NCBI GenBank assembly: GCA_036872755.1
Contig: JAVHNS010000010.1
Location: 1,774,899 to 1,838,898, forward strand
DNA length: 64,000 nt
Reading direction: 5' to 3'
Source of the DNA: Orbilia blumenaviensis
Lineage: Eukaryota > Ascomycota > Orbiliomycetes > Orbiliales > Orbiliaceae
Part shown: piece by piece, positions 12,009-23,500 of the stretch
Position numbering within the stretch: position 1 is the stretch's first letter
Layout: the number at the start of each line of letters is the position of its first letter
Made by a program: the position numbers and the translations under genes
Notes under the pieces: generated by a model
The model's database searches: none
What the model was told of the DNA's origin: nothing
The model's input: the letters and a program-made list of their open reading frames with translations, nothing else

Positions 12009-13002
12009 GAAAAACTCAACCCCAGCCAAAATTTATAATTTACGACTCCAAAATAATCAAGTCTTTTATTAAACCTTTACCAAATCTTGCCTTCTTTCGC
12101 CCCAGTTTTTCTTACTCCGCCAAAAACCGCCATAAAATAATTGGATACAGAATAGTCAAGCTTCCTGAATAGTGAATCTTTAAAGGAACATTGTAATATA
12201 TGAATGAACATATCAAAAAAAAAAAAAAACATGAAACACGAGAAAGAAATTTGAGAAGATAAAATAAGAAGACAGGCAAGAGAAAGCAGTGTTATAATTG
12301 ATAAAAAAAATTAATGGATTACAGGAAGAAAGACGGAGATGAAAAGGTGCAATAGGAGAGAAAGAGGGAAGGAAAAATGCTTAGGTCGGTTGTGTTAATA
12401 TTGGCAAATTCAGGGGTGGTGAGTTGAGGCGAAATAGACGGGATGTGGCAGGGATGAGGGCGGGATTTTGGTTCTTTAAAGCTTTTGGGGGAGCGTATAA
12501 CAAGGAGGAAGGAGGTACCTCTCTGGCATGGTGTTATATTGCGTATGAGTACTATAAAACAGAGATGGAGCATTTGAGCCTTGAATTCAGGTCCTCCAGA
12601 TGAAGGGAACATTGAATGCCGTTTACAAATTATATTCCGATAGGCTTTGAATGTAATATATACTGGACTTCAGCGTCTGGGACCGAGACTATACTGGACT
12701 TAAAGATACATATAAAAGATCCTAAAAATTAACATAGTTATTCACTTCGCAGAAGCTGGTTTAAAAGTTTACGAGACCAACGTGGAGTAACCTTTTAAAT
12801 TTTAATACAACAATTGTGGCCTTACGGGCACTCTGGAACCAAGACTAATTATACCTCCGATACATCCTACCATCTTCTTCTCTGTTTAATACAAATATGC
12901 CAGTGCTCTACGAAATCCATCTACTACATATACTCCAAGAAATGTAGCTAGCTCATTCATCTACATGGCAGTCCAGATACTACCAAGTCGCCACCCTCAA
13001 GC
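11142..13002. other. intergenic with GAA microsatellite
   Basis: No supported gene. Positions 11971-12009 are an uninterrupted (GAA)n tract, preceded by a coding-like but stop-broken stretch (about 11740-11970) that may be a gene relic. Short poly(A) tract near 12214-12229. Confidence 0.45.
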
Positions 13003-13572
13003 TTATTTATCCCACGCCAGAACCCCGTTCTGATTGCTCAAGAACCAATCTATAAAACAAACCCGGCCCAAATCAGTACCATATTTGCATACATCTGAAA
13101 AATAAAATCTTGAAGGAGCTAATACTCACTGATATCAATCGAAGTCGCCTTCCACCCATTACTACTGTTACACTCGCAGGAGAGTATAAACTGTTTCCCC
13201 GAAGTTCCGGTACTTATGTGACAATTCCTGCAGCTGGATTTATACCCTCCCCTATCATATCGTAAAAAAAAAATTAGCATCCGAGCCAACTTAACCCTAA
13301 GCTTCCCAAACTCTAAAGCTGATGTTGAAAAAAGAAAAAAAAAGAAATTGAATAAAAGGTAAAGATAAAACCTACGAAAACCTAACCAGCTTCCCATTCG
13401 AATTGCCAATATGGCCATTCGCATCGACAGATGAGTTATTGGTGCTACCGTTGATCCGTTTGCAGACGCCTCCGACGGCGGTGGAGATTAAATAGAGGTT
13501 TGTGCAGGTGGATGTAAAGCCACCGGCGTAGACTGTCGTGGCGGCAAGGAGGGTAAGGAAGGTGATCTTCAT
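13003..13572 (-). CDS. secreted cyanovirin-N homology (CVNH) lectin
   Basis: Rebuilt as three exons, 13572-13376, 13251-13130 and 13049-13003, for 121 aa. Exon 1 begins with a signal peptide (MKITFLTLLAATTVYA) and the first CVNH half: GGFTSTCTNLYL, GGVCKRING, then SVDANGHIGNSNGKLV. Exon 2 gives the second half's GGYKSSCRNCHI and FILSCEC; exon 3 gives INWFLSNQNGVLAWDK after TSID. The two halves repeat the same C..C / D..I.N.NG.L pattern, which is the hallmark of the fold. CVNH proteins bind high-mannose glycans and are found in several filamentous ascomycetes, including truffles. Introns are 124 and 80 nt. The second acceptor was chosen because it restores the D-I-N..L-S-N-x-N-G motif; an upstream acceptor (about 13092) would insert about 14 residues and disrupt it. 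Confidence 0.83.
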
Positions 13573-15337
13573 TTTGGATGTATATATAATAATTGTTTCT
13601 GGCGCGAAGTTATTTAAGATGAAGGATGGATAAAATGAGAGTGGATGGTAAGTCAGCGTAGAGGGAGGTTTTTGTCTTTTTTATATACTATTTTTATAAG
13701 AATACGTAGTATGTACTCATAAGACGAACTTGAGGGCACAGAGACTCGATTGGAGGATGTACCATGATGCAAAAGGTCTGTATATTTCTCCTACATGCAG
13801 TCAAGCCTAAGTGAATGACTTTGCCGCGTAGAACCCAGCCTCCATATTTGCATAAAATACCCGCAAATATCTAAATTTGAGACGTTCGAGCAATCTCCAA
13901 GACCTCAAAGCCAGAAGGTAGCTATCCAAAGCTCTTGCGATATATGACCTTGTTATATATCCAAAGCTGTTGCGATATATGACCTTGTTACATCTCGTAT
14001 TTCCGATTTTTTGTCTTTTTGGTCCCTTTCCTTTATTTTTTTTGTCAGGGGCTTGGATAGCTTGAGATTGGGATCATCGTTTCTACGATGATGGCAACGG
14101 GGAGACAGGGAAAGTAAGATCTGGGTTCTAATATAGGAAGCCTGAGGAACTTTTGGAAGTTAGGTTCTTTACTGTGCCGCTTAGACGCAGATGTTTACAG
14201 CCAACTAATCCCAGGATCATGGGAAATATGGCCCGTTGCTCCAAAAAAAACCACCCACAAGAAACTTGGCGGCAAGTCAATTAGCCGAGCCCCTCTCGTT
14301 CGAATTTTGAATTTGTGTAACATACTCATTGCGTGTTAGTGACGTGTTTTTATAACTCATATGTGTATACACTGATATCAACATAGTATCCAACTAAGGT
14401 GCTCAACCAAGTTTCGATGATGTTGCATTTTACACGCCATCGCAAACTCTAAATGGCAGAGGGGACGAAATATGCGCAGTTGCTGAGACAAACGTTAAAC
14501 CCTAAGGAGCGAATATTCGAATGGGGGCGGTTTTCAAATGATGGGCATTGAGAAAGGCCATATGGAAACGGTTACCGACAACAATATGGGTGGCCTTGGA
14601 GAGAGAGCTGAGGTGAGAAGTCAAGAAGAACCCATGCTGTCCGACAGAATCAGCCATGGGTACCGGTTCTTCGGGTCAGATGCCAAGCACCACACCGACA
14701 GCGCTACGGTCGGAGAACTTCAGGAACCTACAGTAACGTGTATTGATGGTTGGGACTTTAAGAACACTAAGGTTTTGATCTAATCGACGGCAAGGACTCC
14801 GGTCTCAGTGTATACGAAATCGGGCCCTCCCTCCAAATGGGCCGTGTGACAGTGAAAAGGACGATTAGGATCATGATCCGCACCGAAAATACGCACGTCG
14901 GTGGGGGTTACCGGATAAGAATTTCTAATTGAGATCCAAGTCCGAAGTAAATTTTATACAAACAATTTCAAAGCCTAGGAACAAATTCTGAGTAATGGAT
15001 CAGGTCGACATGGAGCGGGCAGCCCCGAATGATTCGCCCTAGGGGAACGGACTGTTCAAATAAATGGTAATTTAATTCAGAACAGATGCGACATAACTTA
15101 TATATTTTACGCGATAGTAAATCTGTTGCTCTACAAAGTTCGTACCCTTTTTTTTTTTTCTTTTACTTTTGTCTGTGTCAGATAGTAATTTATAATGCTA
15201 TTGAGATATCTTTACAATTAACGGCTCGTAAAAGAACGTTGGTTTTATATTCCTTTCTCTTCATCAAGCTATAGAATACTGAACTATGAATAATATAAAA
15301 CCCTCTTAATCATAGCTAAGTTCCGTCTCTTATAAGC
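13573..15337. other. intergenic, weak ORF only
   Basis: No supported gene. An ATG-started 81-codon ORF at 14538-14783 has no recognisable domain and I do not call it. A 39-bp tandem duplication lies near 13922-13996 (ATCCAAAGCT..TTGCGATATATGACCTTGTTA). A few short T or A runs. Confidence 0.4.
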
Positions 15338-16604
15338 TTATTTTCCTTGCAGTTTACTAAGAATCAAATTCCTGTTCGTCATAAATTGACAAGAGTGGCT
15401 GCAACTGCAGGTGGATTGTTGATTCATATAATAATAACAACCACAGTTTCCGTTACCATTTGATTTGAACAGGGAGGATACTGCGTGTTCGTTTACGGTA
15501 TTATATGTAAGACCTGCAAGCTTCTCCCTAAAATCATTCACAGAGCCATGCCACGTTTGGTAGCTGCTAAATAGCCCCCACAGCCCTGATGCTTTTATTG
15601 AGCGCAATAGCGACCCATAAGCGAGGCTGATACAAATCCCGTTTGAGCACCATTCGGAAATCTCGCCGCTCGAATCCAGAAGAAGTTTGACAGTATCCCG
15701 GGCTTTTTCAGTTAAGGTTTTAATTGTTTTCTCTCGTCGCTTGATGATTATATCTAAGTCATATGAGTGTCCTGTGATGCTCAATTGATCAAAGCTAAGC
15801 AGTGGGCTCATAATTACCTAAAATTGGTCCTGGTATCATCTCAACAGATACATTTCGCTCTCCCCTCTTAAAATACGACCCACATATGCTCAGAGAACTC
15901 GAAACGTTTGAAAGTAGGGATGTAAGCTCTTCGACTTTGTTGGTGTAACTGAAAACCTTCGAGATGAACAACCAGTCCTCGTAGCCAGGTTCCAGCACAC
16001 AATTTTCCCAAGGGCCCAACCAGTTGTTGAGCCAAGGTTTAAGAACTTGTGCACAATCGTATTTGTCGCAAATGATCGCCAGCTCTCTTAAGTCGTGGAA
16101 ATCAAACTTTGTGGGGGCGTCATTGTATTGGAAATGTGTACACCTAAACAAGTTGAGAAGGCAATCTGGATTGTCATCTTCGAGGTAGAGCGCAGCAATG
16201 TCCTGTCTATTATCGTAGACAATCTTCTCGGATTTAAATGGTGAATGAGGGTCAAGGCACTTCTCCCATATTGGCGAAATAACACGGAGGATGTGTCCTA
16301 TCACAAGATATCGAATTTCTGTGTTCTCGTACCGCAGTTTTACTAGAACATCTCCCGTTGGAGAAAGCACGTAGGTTTCCTTTTCGGCACCGGAATCTAT
16401 CGGAGCTAAGTCCGGCACAATGGGGTCGTAGAGTGTGATCTGGGATGAATCATTTTCTGAGGCTGTAGGGTGGTCTTCCCCGTCCACCGATTCTGATGAG
16501 TCCTGGGCGGGCGGGCGTTGGAAGTTCGGGTCAACCATATCATCATAGGCAGGAAATTCAAGATTCTGTTGGATAGAAGCGCTTGAGCCCTCGCTGGTAT
16601 TCAT
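15338..16604 (-). CDS. BTB/POZ domain protein
   Basis: Two exons, 16604-15818 and 15771-15338, with a 46 nt intron (G|GTAATT ... CACAG|G), for 406 aa. Without the intron the frame stops just after the BTB region. After a disordered acidic N-terminus (1-75) a BTB-like domain covers about 78-190: ETYVLSPTGDVLVKL, LVIGHILRVISPIWEKCL, LEDDNPDCLLNLFRCTHF and LAIICDKYDCAQVLKPWL, all as in fungal BTB proteins. The C-terminal part is helical and ends in a Cys/Tyr-rich patch (GNCGCYYY..STCSCSHSC). Such proteins are abundant in fungi; BTB domains mediate dimerisation and sometimes recruit Cullin-3 ligases. The role here is unknown. It is the last ordinary gene before the repeat-rich subtelomere. Confidence 0.8.
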
Positions 16605-17140
16605 CTTTGCTGCTGAGTAAATTTTGCCCCCCGCATTTCCTTCACCCTAAATATACGTATAAGGGCACCAGTTAGATATTTTAGTAATATATTTTTAATA
16701 TACTTTTTGAGATATAGATTCACCTTCTTCTCCTTTGATGTTGTAACTGATCGATAGATAGGGATGGAAGTAAGTACTCGATTACTTTGATTATCTACAG
16801 GTAGGATTTTTGTTTATCTTTGAAGTTGATGGTTCTGTTTTTGTAAATAGGCAGTCCCATCTGTTAATAAGGCTGTAAGAATACTTAACTAGATTTTTTC
16901 AGGCAACTTTAAAGCACCAATCAAAAGTCAGGCTACATATCCTACATACGGCGCGCCATTACGGCGTACCATAGAGACCACCTCAGGACAAAATACAAAA
17001 TGTAACATCTACACAACACAAAATCTTTTTTATTAATTAAATTAGCTAGTTAGCATATTTATATTATACTATATATATAAAAAATTAATTTAATAAAATA
17101 AAATAAAATAAAATCAAATTTAATAAAATTTTACCGGTAA
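16605..17140. other. AT-rich boundary segment
   Basis: No gene. Positions about 17025-17135 are very AT-rich with a (TAAAA)n run near 17090-17113. To the right the sequence changes abruptly to G-rich minisatellite-like DNA, so this may be the left limit of the accessory region. Confidence 0.5.
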
Positions 17141-17376
17141 TCGGCCGCCAACTTCGGACCGGAGTTGGCACCAAAACCGCTGTGTCCCATACAAACCGTC
17201 GATCCACCTGTCCCATACAAAGGACGGCGGATCGGCGTGTCCTTAGGCAACTTCGGTCGTTTTGGTGGCAACTTCGGTCCCCAGCGGTGGAGTGAAGTTG
17301 GTGTGAAGTTGGTGTGAAGTTGGATGAACGGTGGTGTAGCGTGAAGCTGGAGAGTGAAGTTGGTGCGAACGGTGGT

Positions 17377-17392
17377 GTAGTTTCGAAACTAC
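17377..17392. repeat. perfect 16-bp palindrome GTAGTTTC/GAAACTAC
   Basis: GTAGTTTCGAAACTAC is exactly its own reverse complement. Flanks read CGGTGGT on the left and GCCGCTGGTGG on the right. A related site with similar flanks lies at 31661-31680 in the same orientation, beyond the three related genes. Confidence 0.8.
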
Positions 17393-17456
17393 GCCGCTGG
17401 TGGAAGGCTTTGAAGCCGGAGATGGGATACGTGTATATGTACGATTGTACTGTGAG

Positions 17457-17565
17457 ACTGAGGAATCGACGCCTGTTCTATGTATATATACAGCTTGTCC
17501 CGTGTATATATACTGAGGAATCGACGCCTGTCCTATGTATACATACAAACTGTCCTGTGTATATG
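17457..17565. repeat. 55-bp tandem duplication
   Basis: Two units starting ACTGAGGAATCGACGCCTGT at 17457 and 17512, each continuing with TCTATGTATAYATACA and a TGTCC box. Confidence 0.8.
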
Positions 17566-18227
17566 AAGTTGCAGCCGTCGATGAATGAACGGACAGGTAT
17601 GAAGCCGGAAGGATATAGGATGTTGATTACTGTCCTATGAATCTGATGTATAAGATGTTGAATCTTGTCCCGTGGATGAGATGCTTGTCCTATAGAGTTG
17701 TAGTTAGCCTGTCCCGTGGGTCTGATGCTTGTCCTAGCTAGCCTGTCCGGTTGGAGTACTAGATTGCCGTGAAGTTGGACAGGTAGTGTGAAGATGTATA
17801 TTTGCTATGAGACTGGACTTGAAGTGAAGTTGGTGAAGATTTCGGCTGGGTGTAGGATGGCTGTAGGCTGAAGTTGGGGAGAGGATGGGGAGACTAAGTG
17901 AAGTTGGTGGTGATTTGAAGCTGGAGTTTGATATGCGTATCGGAGACATCAATACTAGTGCCGTTGAGGTTGTGATGCCGAAACCGGTGAAACTGAGGCT
18001 GGTGATTCTGCTGAAGCCGTGGTGACTCGAGGCTGGAGTTGATATGTGTATCGGAGGTATCATTACTGAGGCTATGATGCCGAAACCGGTGAAGCTGAGG
18101 CTGCCGAAGCCGTGAACGGAGAAGCCGGAAATAAGGGCTATCCCCTCTCCGTGACGCTAGTATCCCTGCCAAGGATCCGAAGTACTAGATTTGGTTGTGG
18201 TGAGGCCAGAAAATTTTGTCGATAATC

Positions 18228-18600
18228 CTTTCTTCCCACCACCACCACCACCAACCTTAGTTCTGGCCTCGATGAAGCCATAAAGTCGTTCATAATACCA
18301 CGGACAGCCACCCATGATATCTGAGATGTGGTGTAGCAGCAGAAAAACCAATTTAGCGAAGCCGGACAACCACCCATGATACACACGACCGTTGAAGTGG
18401 TATGATTTATCGAGAGATTTACCACCACCACCACCACCATATTTACTTCCGGCCTTAATGAAGCCATAAATTAGTTCATAATACCACGGACAGCTACCAA
18501 TGATAGCTAAGATGTGGTGTAGCAGCAGAACCAATTTAGCGAAGCCGGACAACCACCCAAGTGTATCGGGAGATTACCGCCACCACCTCCGCCACCACCG
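18228..18600. repeat. 186-bp tandem duplication with CCA triplets
   Basis: GAAGCCATAAA occurs at 18274 and 18460, with matching sequence on either side (ATAATACCACGGACAGC, GATGTGGTGTAGCAGCAGA, GCGAAGCCGGACAACCACCC). Each unit begins with an (ACC)n tract; a third tract starts near 18575. Confidence 0.85.
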
Positions 18601-19539
18601 AATGCTATTCGCATTATTACTACGGCCATATCCCATACCCTTATCATTCAGATAGTCGGTATCGCCTGTGCTTTATTATCGACGGATACATTGATGGCCA
18701 GAGCTTTCGAGTTCTGTAGAAGATGAATCGGGGGTAAGTTGTGCTGTGGAACCTTGCCGAAGTAGGTAATGGCTGAAATTGGAAGGCATCCCGAAGCGGA
18801 AGCCGCAGGGGTAGCGCTTGTTCTGTTGTTGTTCGTCTAGGAGCCGTTCGCCACACAATTTCGGTCGGCACATAAAACTCGACGCCAAAATCCCTCGCGG
18901 TATAGCTGTTCGGGCGGCGAAAAAAGCTCCTGGCGGCATCCAGGTATACGATGAAATGGACTAAGCTCCTCAAAACGATAATAGAACGTAGTTTTGGCGG
19001 TCGGGAGAGGCTGTATAGTGTCGGTAGTGTTTCGCTAGGCTGGGAGTGACAACACATTTTCTGTCACGGTCGCAATCGCGATCGGGATCCGAAATTACAG
19101 TTACAATCAATGCAACCTAGAGACTAGAACCGCAAGATCCATCGAAACCGGAGAGATACACTAGGCGACAAAGGTAAGAATATACAGAGCCACTAAGGGT
19201 GCATACAGAGCCTTTATAGGAAGACAGGTAGGCCTTTACTTACTGGGTGGGTAGGTAGGTTTGTCTGTATCGGTAGGCTAGAAGGCAGATTCAGTGCAAT
19301 CATTGAGAGCTTTAGAGACTAGCTTCTGGATGCTGCTGCGTAGGTACTATCTAAATACTCTCAGAAGTAGGGGTTCGAATGATGTCACCGGGTTCTTGAA
19401 GGATGATGTCGGTATGATGAACAGGTTCTCGTTGACTACATTGTTCGGTGTTTTTAGAATTCTTAATCACACTTATCTAGAGCACATGTCTATATTTGTT
19501 CGGGGACGAAATTTCGCTTGCAGTTGGTGTGGGTTGGGG

Positions 19540-19650
19540 AGGGGTCAGCTTGTCCTGAGTACTTGTCCGCACGTAGATGCGTATCCTGAGCGGCTTGTCC
19601 TGAGTCCTGAGCGGCTTGTCCTGAGCGTTTTGTCCTAAAGGCTGTCCCAG
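19540..19650. repeat. CTTGTCCTGAG minisatellite
   Basis: Several copies of CTTGTCCTGAG, partly as GCGGCTTGTCCTGAG, between about 19549 and 19626. Confidence 0.75.
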
Positions 19651-20500
19651 CGACGGAGATTATGGCTACTTTTGAAGGTTTGTGTTCCATCCTAAGCAAA
19701 TACCTATATGTTCAGTCATTTACTACTAGCCAGTTGGCCGGCTGGTTTAACAGCTAGCTATAGCGCTATAGCCGTTACAGGCGGGAGGAAAGCGGAGGCG
19801 GCGTATGCGGTGAGGCCTCAGGTTTCTCATTCAGACTACGGGAGAGACATGCTACGAGAAAGGCAAGATACGGAGAGGTAAGCTACGGGAGAGGCAAGCT
19901 ACAAGATAGACAGAGTAAAATCAACTTTTCCCGAGTGTTATGGTAGAGTATTAGGTTGTCAATGAACAGGGTGCTACTTGTTTGTGAATGGATTGATTTT
20001 TTATGTTAGCTAGTTTTGGTTGATTTCGGCTTCGATGCCCTTCGGGAATGCCTTGGGGAACGTTTGGGCGGCCCTTAGGTAGGCATTCGGGTGGTATTCG
20101 GGGGGGGAGGGGGCAAAAAAGTACTCCTAGCATACCGGGTTTTTGCTTCTCTTTTCTGTCGTCCGACGAGTGGTAGGATAACCCTTGTCTTTTTACGACC
20201 TGTCTTATAGGTTATCCTCGCAATATAGCCATCTACACTTACGGTTTTCACTTATCCTTATGGCTTCCATCTAGTCTCGGTCCTAGACGCTGTTGACTAC
20301 AATTGTGGCTTCCATCTATGATTACGGCTTCTATCTATGATTACGGTTTTCAAAGCTTGAACGTTCACCTGGTAGTATTATTAATAGGTATATAGGTATG
20401 TACAACGGAGAGAAAAAAGGAAACCAGCAGTAGACACCTCAACGCCCTAACAACCTAAGGCTAAAAGACGGAAAAAAAGTAAACAGATGGCTGGGAAAGC

Positions 20501-23500
20501 TCAAAACAAATAATGCAGCTCCTCCAGGGTCTGAAGCACCTTCCAGGCGTTGGAGTAGGTTTCACGCTCCATCAGCACTGTTTCGGCCAGCCACGAACAG
20601 TAGTTTCCCCAAGCATTAAGGTTTTGCTCGCGAACACCCATTTCACCAAAGACATGAATACGTATGGCCTGATCATAGAAAACAGCGGTGTAGAGGGCTA
20701 GGCAGGCCTCTGAGCACTTGCACCCTTCCATGCTGGACGCTCGCAGACATATCCCTTTCGGAATCCCACATTCGACACAAACATCCTGCGTCCAGTTTGG
20801 ATACTGATCCAGAGGGATGTAGGTAGGGCAGTCGTCGATGCTGTGACCAGCTTCGCACCCCAGAGTGAAACGGCAGTAGGCGCAGTTGGTTTGGGCAGCA
20901 GTGATGAAGGAAACGATATTAGCAGCCTGGGTAGCCCTAGCAGCGTTACGGTCAAGACGAGGGAGTTCTAATGCAGGAGTCCTCCTAGCTACAGTGGTAG
21001 CAACATATTCTGGCCCCCTCCTCTCAGTGTCGCAGTTGTCGCAAAGAGCCATCCCCCCCATGACGCAGTCAATCGCCTTATGGTTCCCGTCCATGAACGA
21101 ACTTATGACCCAGCGGCGGCACCCCTTAGTGGTTAGGTACATATCTAAGGCCTAAAGTATATATTAGTTTCGCGACTACGATTTTAACTTTACGGACTAC
21201 TTTAGCAGGAACATTATATTTACCTTGTAAGCCTCTTTCCTCCACAGCTGCCGGTTGTTGTAATTGACGTCGAAGAAAGAAGATCGCCTGCAGATGACGG
21301 TGTTTACAGCAGGGGAGCCGTCCCTCCCGGCTCTGGAGCTTTGCTGAACAAGATCAACGAGTGTATATGGGCGGCCGACGTGAACGACAGCTACCACATT
21401 TTTGGCATCAACCCCAGGCCCGAAAGCGGTTGTAGCAAACAAAACTCCACCCGTCTCATCCCATTCATCCAGTGTATCTTGGCGGTCATCAATGTTCATT
21501 TCCCCCTCATACTTATAGGCATTAAGCTGATCTTTGAGGTCCTCTGCTTGCTCCCGGGAACGACAAAACGCAAGGATCTTGTTTCGCTGAGGTTGGACTC
21601 CTAGGGCAGAGAACTGGGCCTTTAGTGCATTAATATAATGAACAGCTTCTCCGATTAGATCTTCCACTGTCATAACCTTGTATTGCATATTTGGGACGTT
21701 GGTGGTGCTTCGGATTTCTTGGAAAGAATTAACGTGAAAAAAGTTACAAATTGGGGCTAGCATCAACGGCGGAACCGTCGCTGACATGCAGACAAGCTGC
21801 AGACCCAAGTTGGTAAGTTTTGATAGCGCTGCCACGTCCCGAAACCCTTCGTCCAAGATCTGCTGGTGGATTTCATCTACAATGATTCGGTCCAGGCGGC
21901 GTTCGGCATGAAGTCTGCTTATCTGTTCAAGAAATTTGGGCGAAATAGCAGCCTCCGGCGTAGCTATAATGACCCCAGGAACCTTTTTCTCGATCCGTTT
22001 AGGAGCCTGCAACTTGTACACCGGTTGACCGTTGGCATCGTGACCAACAATCTCCGACACCCAATACGTAACATGGATACCCATATCAGCAGCCCGAGAA
22101 GCTACATCATCACAGGTGGAAATGAACGGCTCGATAATCACGCTAATCCCAGACTTAGCAGCCTTGATGGCGAGCAGGGCAGCAGTAGTTTTGCCGGCGG
22201 CGCAAGCAAGAGTGATCAGAAGGGGGGAGATGTTGCGCTTGTAGATGGCTTCAGCCGCCTGCGCCTGTTCTGGAAGCTTCCATTGAACACGGCTCATGGT
22301 ACCGTCGGCCTGGGCTGTAGAGTATTGCTTGTAAAGGACAGCGTGTAGCTCTGGTGGGTATTCGTCCCTTATGCTGAAGAGATTACTAACTGCGGAGGAG
22401 CCGGAGTAGTCGGAGGAGCCGGGGGGGAGGTGGCTAGCTGGGCCTGTAGAAGGGATATACGCTGGTGCTTGTTCAAAGGCAAGCCTCGGGGCGTGCAGTA
22501 CCTGCAGTCTAGCTGGATCGAGCTGAGTGCTGTGGGGGAAGGCTGGGTGGCCAAATCGGGGCTGGGCGCCAACGGAAAAGTATATCTTTGACGGCTCGAT
22601 CAGCCAGTTTGGTAGCTGGGGGGTTACACCGATGAAGAACTGGAAAAAAGCGGTTGCTCTACGGTACAGGTCCATGGTAATTTCATCCATATGGATGAAA
22701 CGGTTAGCGTCCCGGCCGTACCTGTTCAAGTTGGTGCGGCGGCCATGGCCGAACTGCTCTGCAGCCACATTCTCTTCTTCTTCAACCCTTTTCTCGATGA
22801 GCTGGCTCATCGGGTCTACATAGGCTCTGGTAATGCCGGCCATGATTTGGCGGTAACTGGAGATCTTCAGGGGGAAGCCGGTGACAGCTTGGACATTGGT
22901 CAGCATGTAGTTGGTGTACATTTGGGTGGTCCATGGGACGCCGTCGGCACCAGCGAACAAATAGGATGTGACATTCATGGAGCGCCTAGTCCTGAGGTAG
23001 TCGGCGAACGGATCTACGATCATTAGGTAGGTCAAAAACAGCGTCCCTATGCTTTCCGGGAAGAAACGGGCTATTCCTTTCTGATAGCCGGTTACGTGCT
23101 GGGTTTTGATATAGGCGCTGAGAAGCATTACATCCCCGTCAATCACAAAGAAATTACGGGGGTTGATAGCCGTATTGTATTTGCGAAGAGTGGAGAGTTC
23201 GGTACCTCGGGCAGGCTCCCCAGCCGTCAGCAAGGCTGCAATGGCAAACAGCTTTCGAATCTCCATATCTTGTTCAAGATATTCGTGGGACGCGGTATGT
23301 GATAATACGCCAGAATCAGGAAAGAACTTCTTGGCCAGGGCAGGTGTAGACTCGACTCTCTCCAGCAGCAGCTTAGGCTGGAACAGCGTTGCGTTCTTGG
23401 GGTCGGAACAGCAGGAGTAGCCGCGGGAGCTATCAGACGGATCATCAAATACCTGGGAAGGTAGGATTCTGTTATTTAGGCCCAACATCTGCTGGTTCAG

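Larger units (their letters stand above)
17280..17910. repeat. GAAGTTGG-rich imperfect repeats
   Basis: Many copies of GTGAAGTTGGTG-like words, three of them back to back at 17291-17325, others near 17353, 17770, 17826, 17868 and 17898. The same word recurs in the helicase upstream region at about 25386-25450. Confidence 0.75.
17141..20500. other. G-rich subtelomeric minisatellite region, no gene
   Basis: Built of imperfect short repeats: GAAGTTGG and GAAGCCGG words (17280-18120), TGTCC words (17190-17760 and 19540-19650), GGNGG/CCACCACCA triplets (18230-18600), CTACGGGAGAGGCAAG-like units (about 19836-19910), and GGCTTCCATCTATGATTACG-like units (20260-20350). The open frames here (for example 18138-18552) follow the triplet repeats and show no domain. 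The right end should contain the 3' UTR of the helicase gene. Confidence 0.6.

Noticed and set aside
14538..14783. ATG-started 81-codon ORF on the + strand
   Set aside because: No signal peptide, domain, intron context or repeat in the window; could be chance.
18138..18552. Glycine-rich minus-strand frames (GGGGGGK runs)
   Set aside because: Openness follows from the CCA triplet repeats and the 186-bp duplication, not from coding selection.
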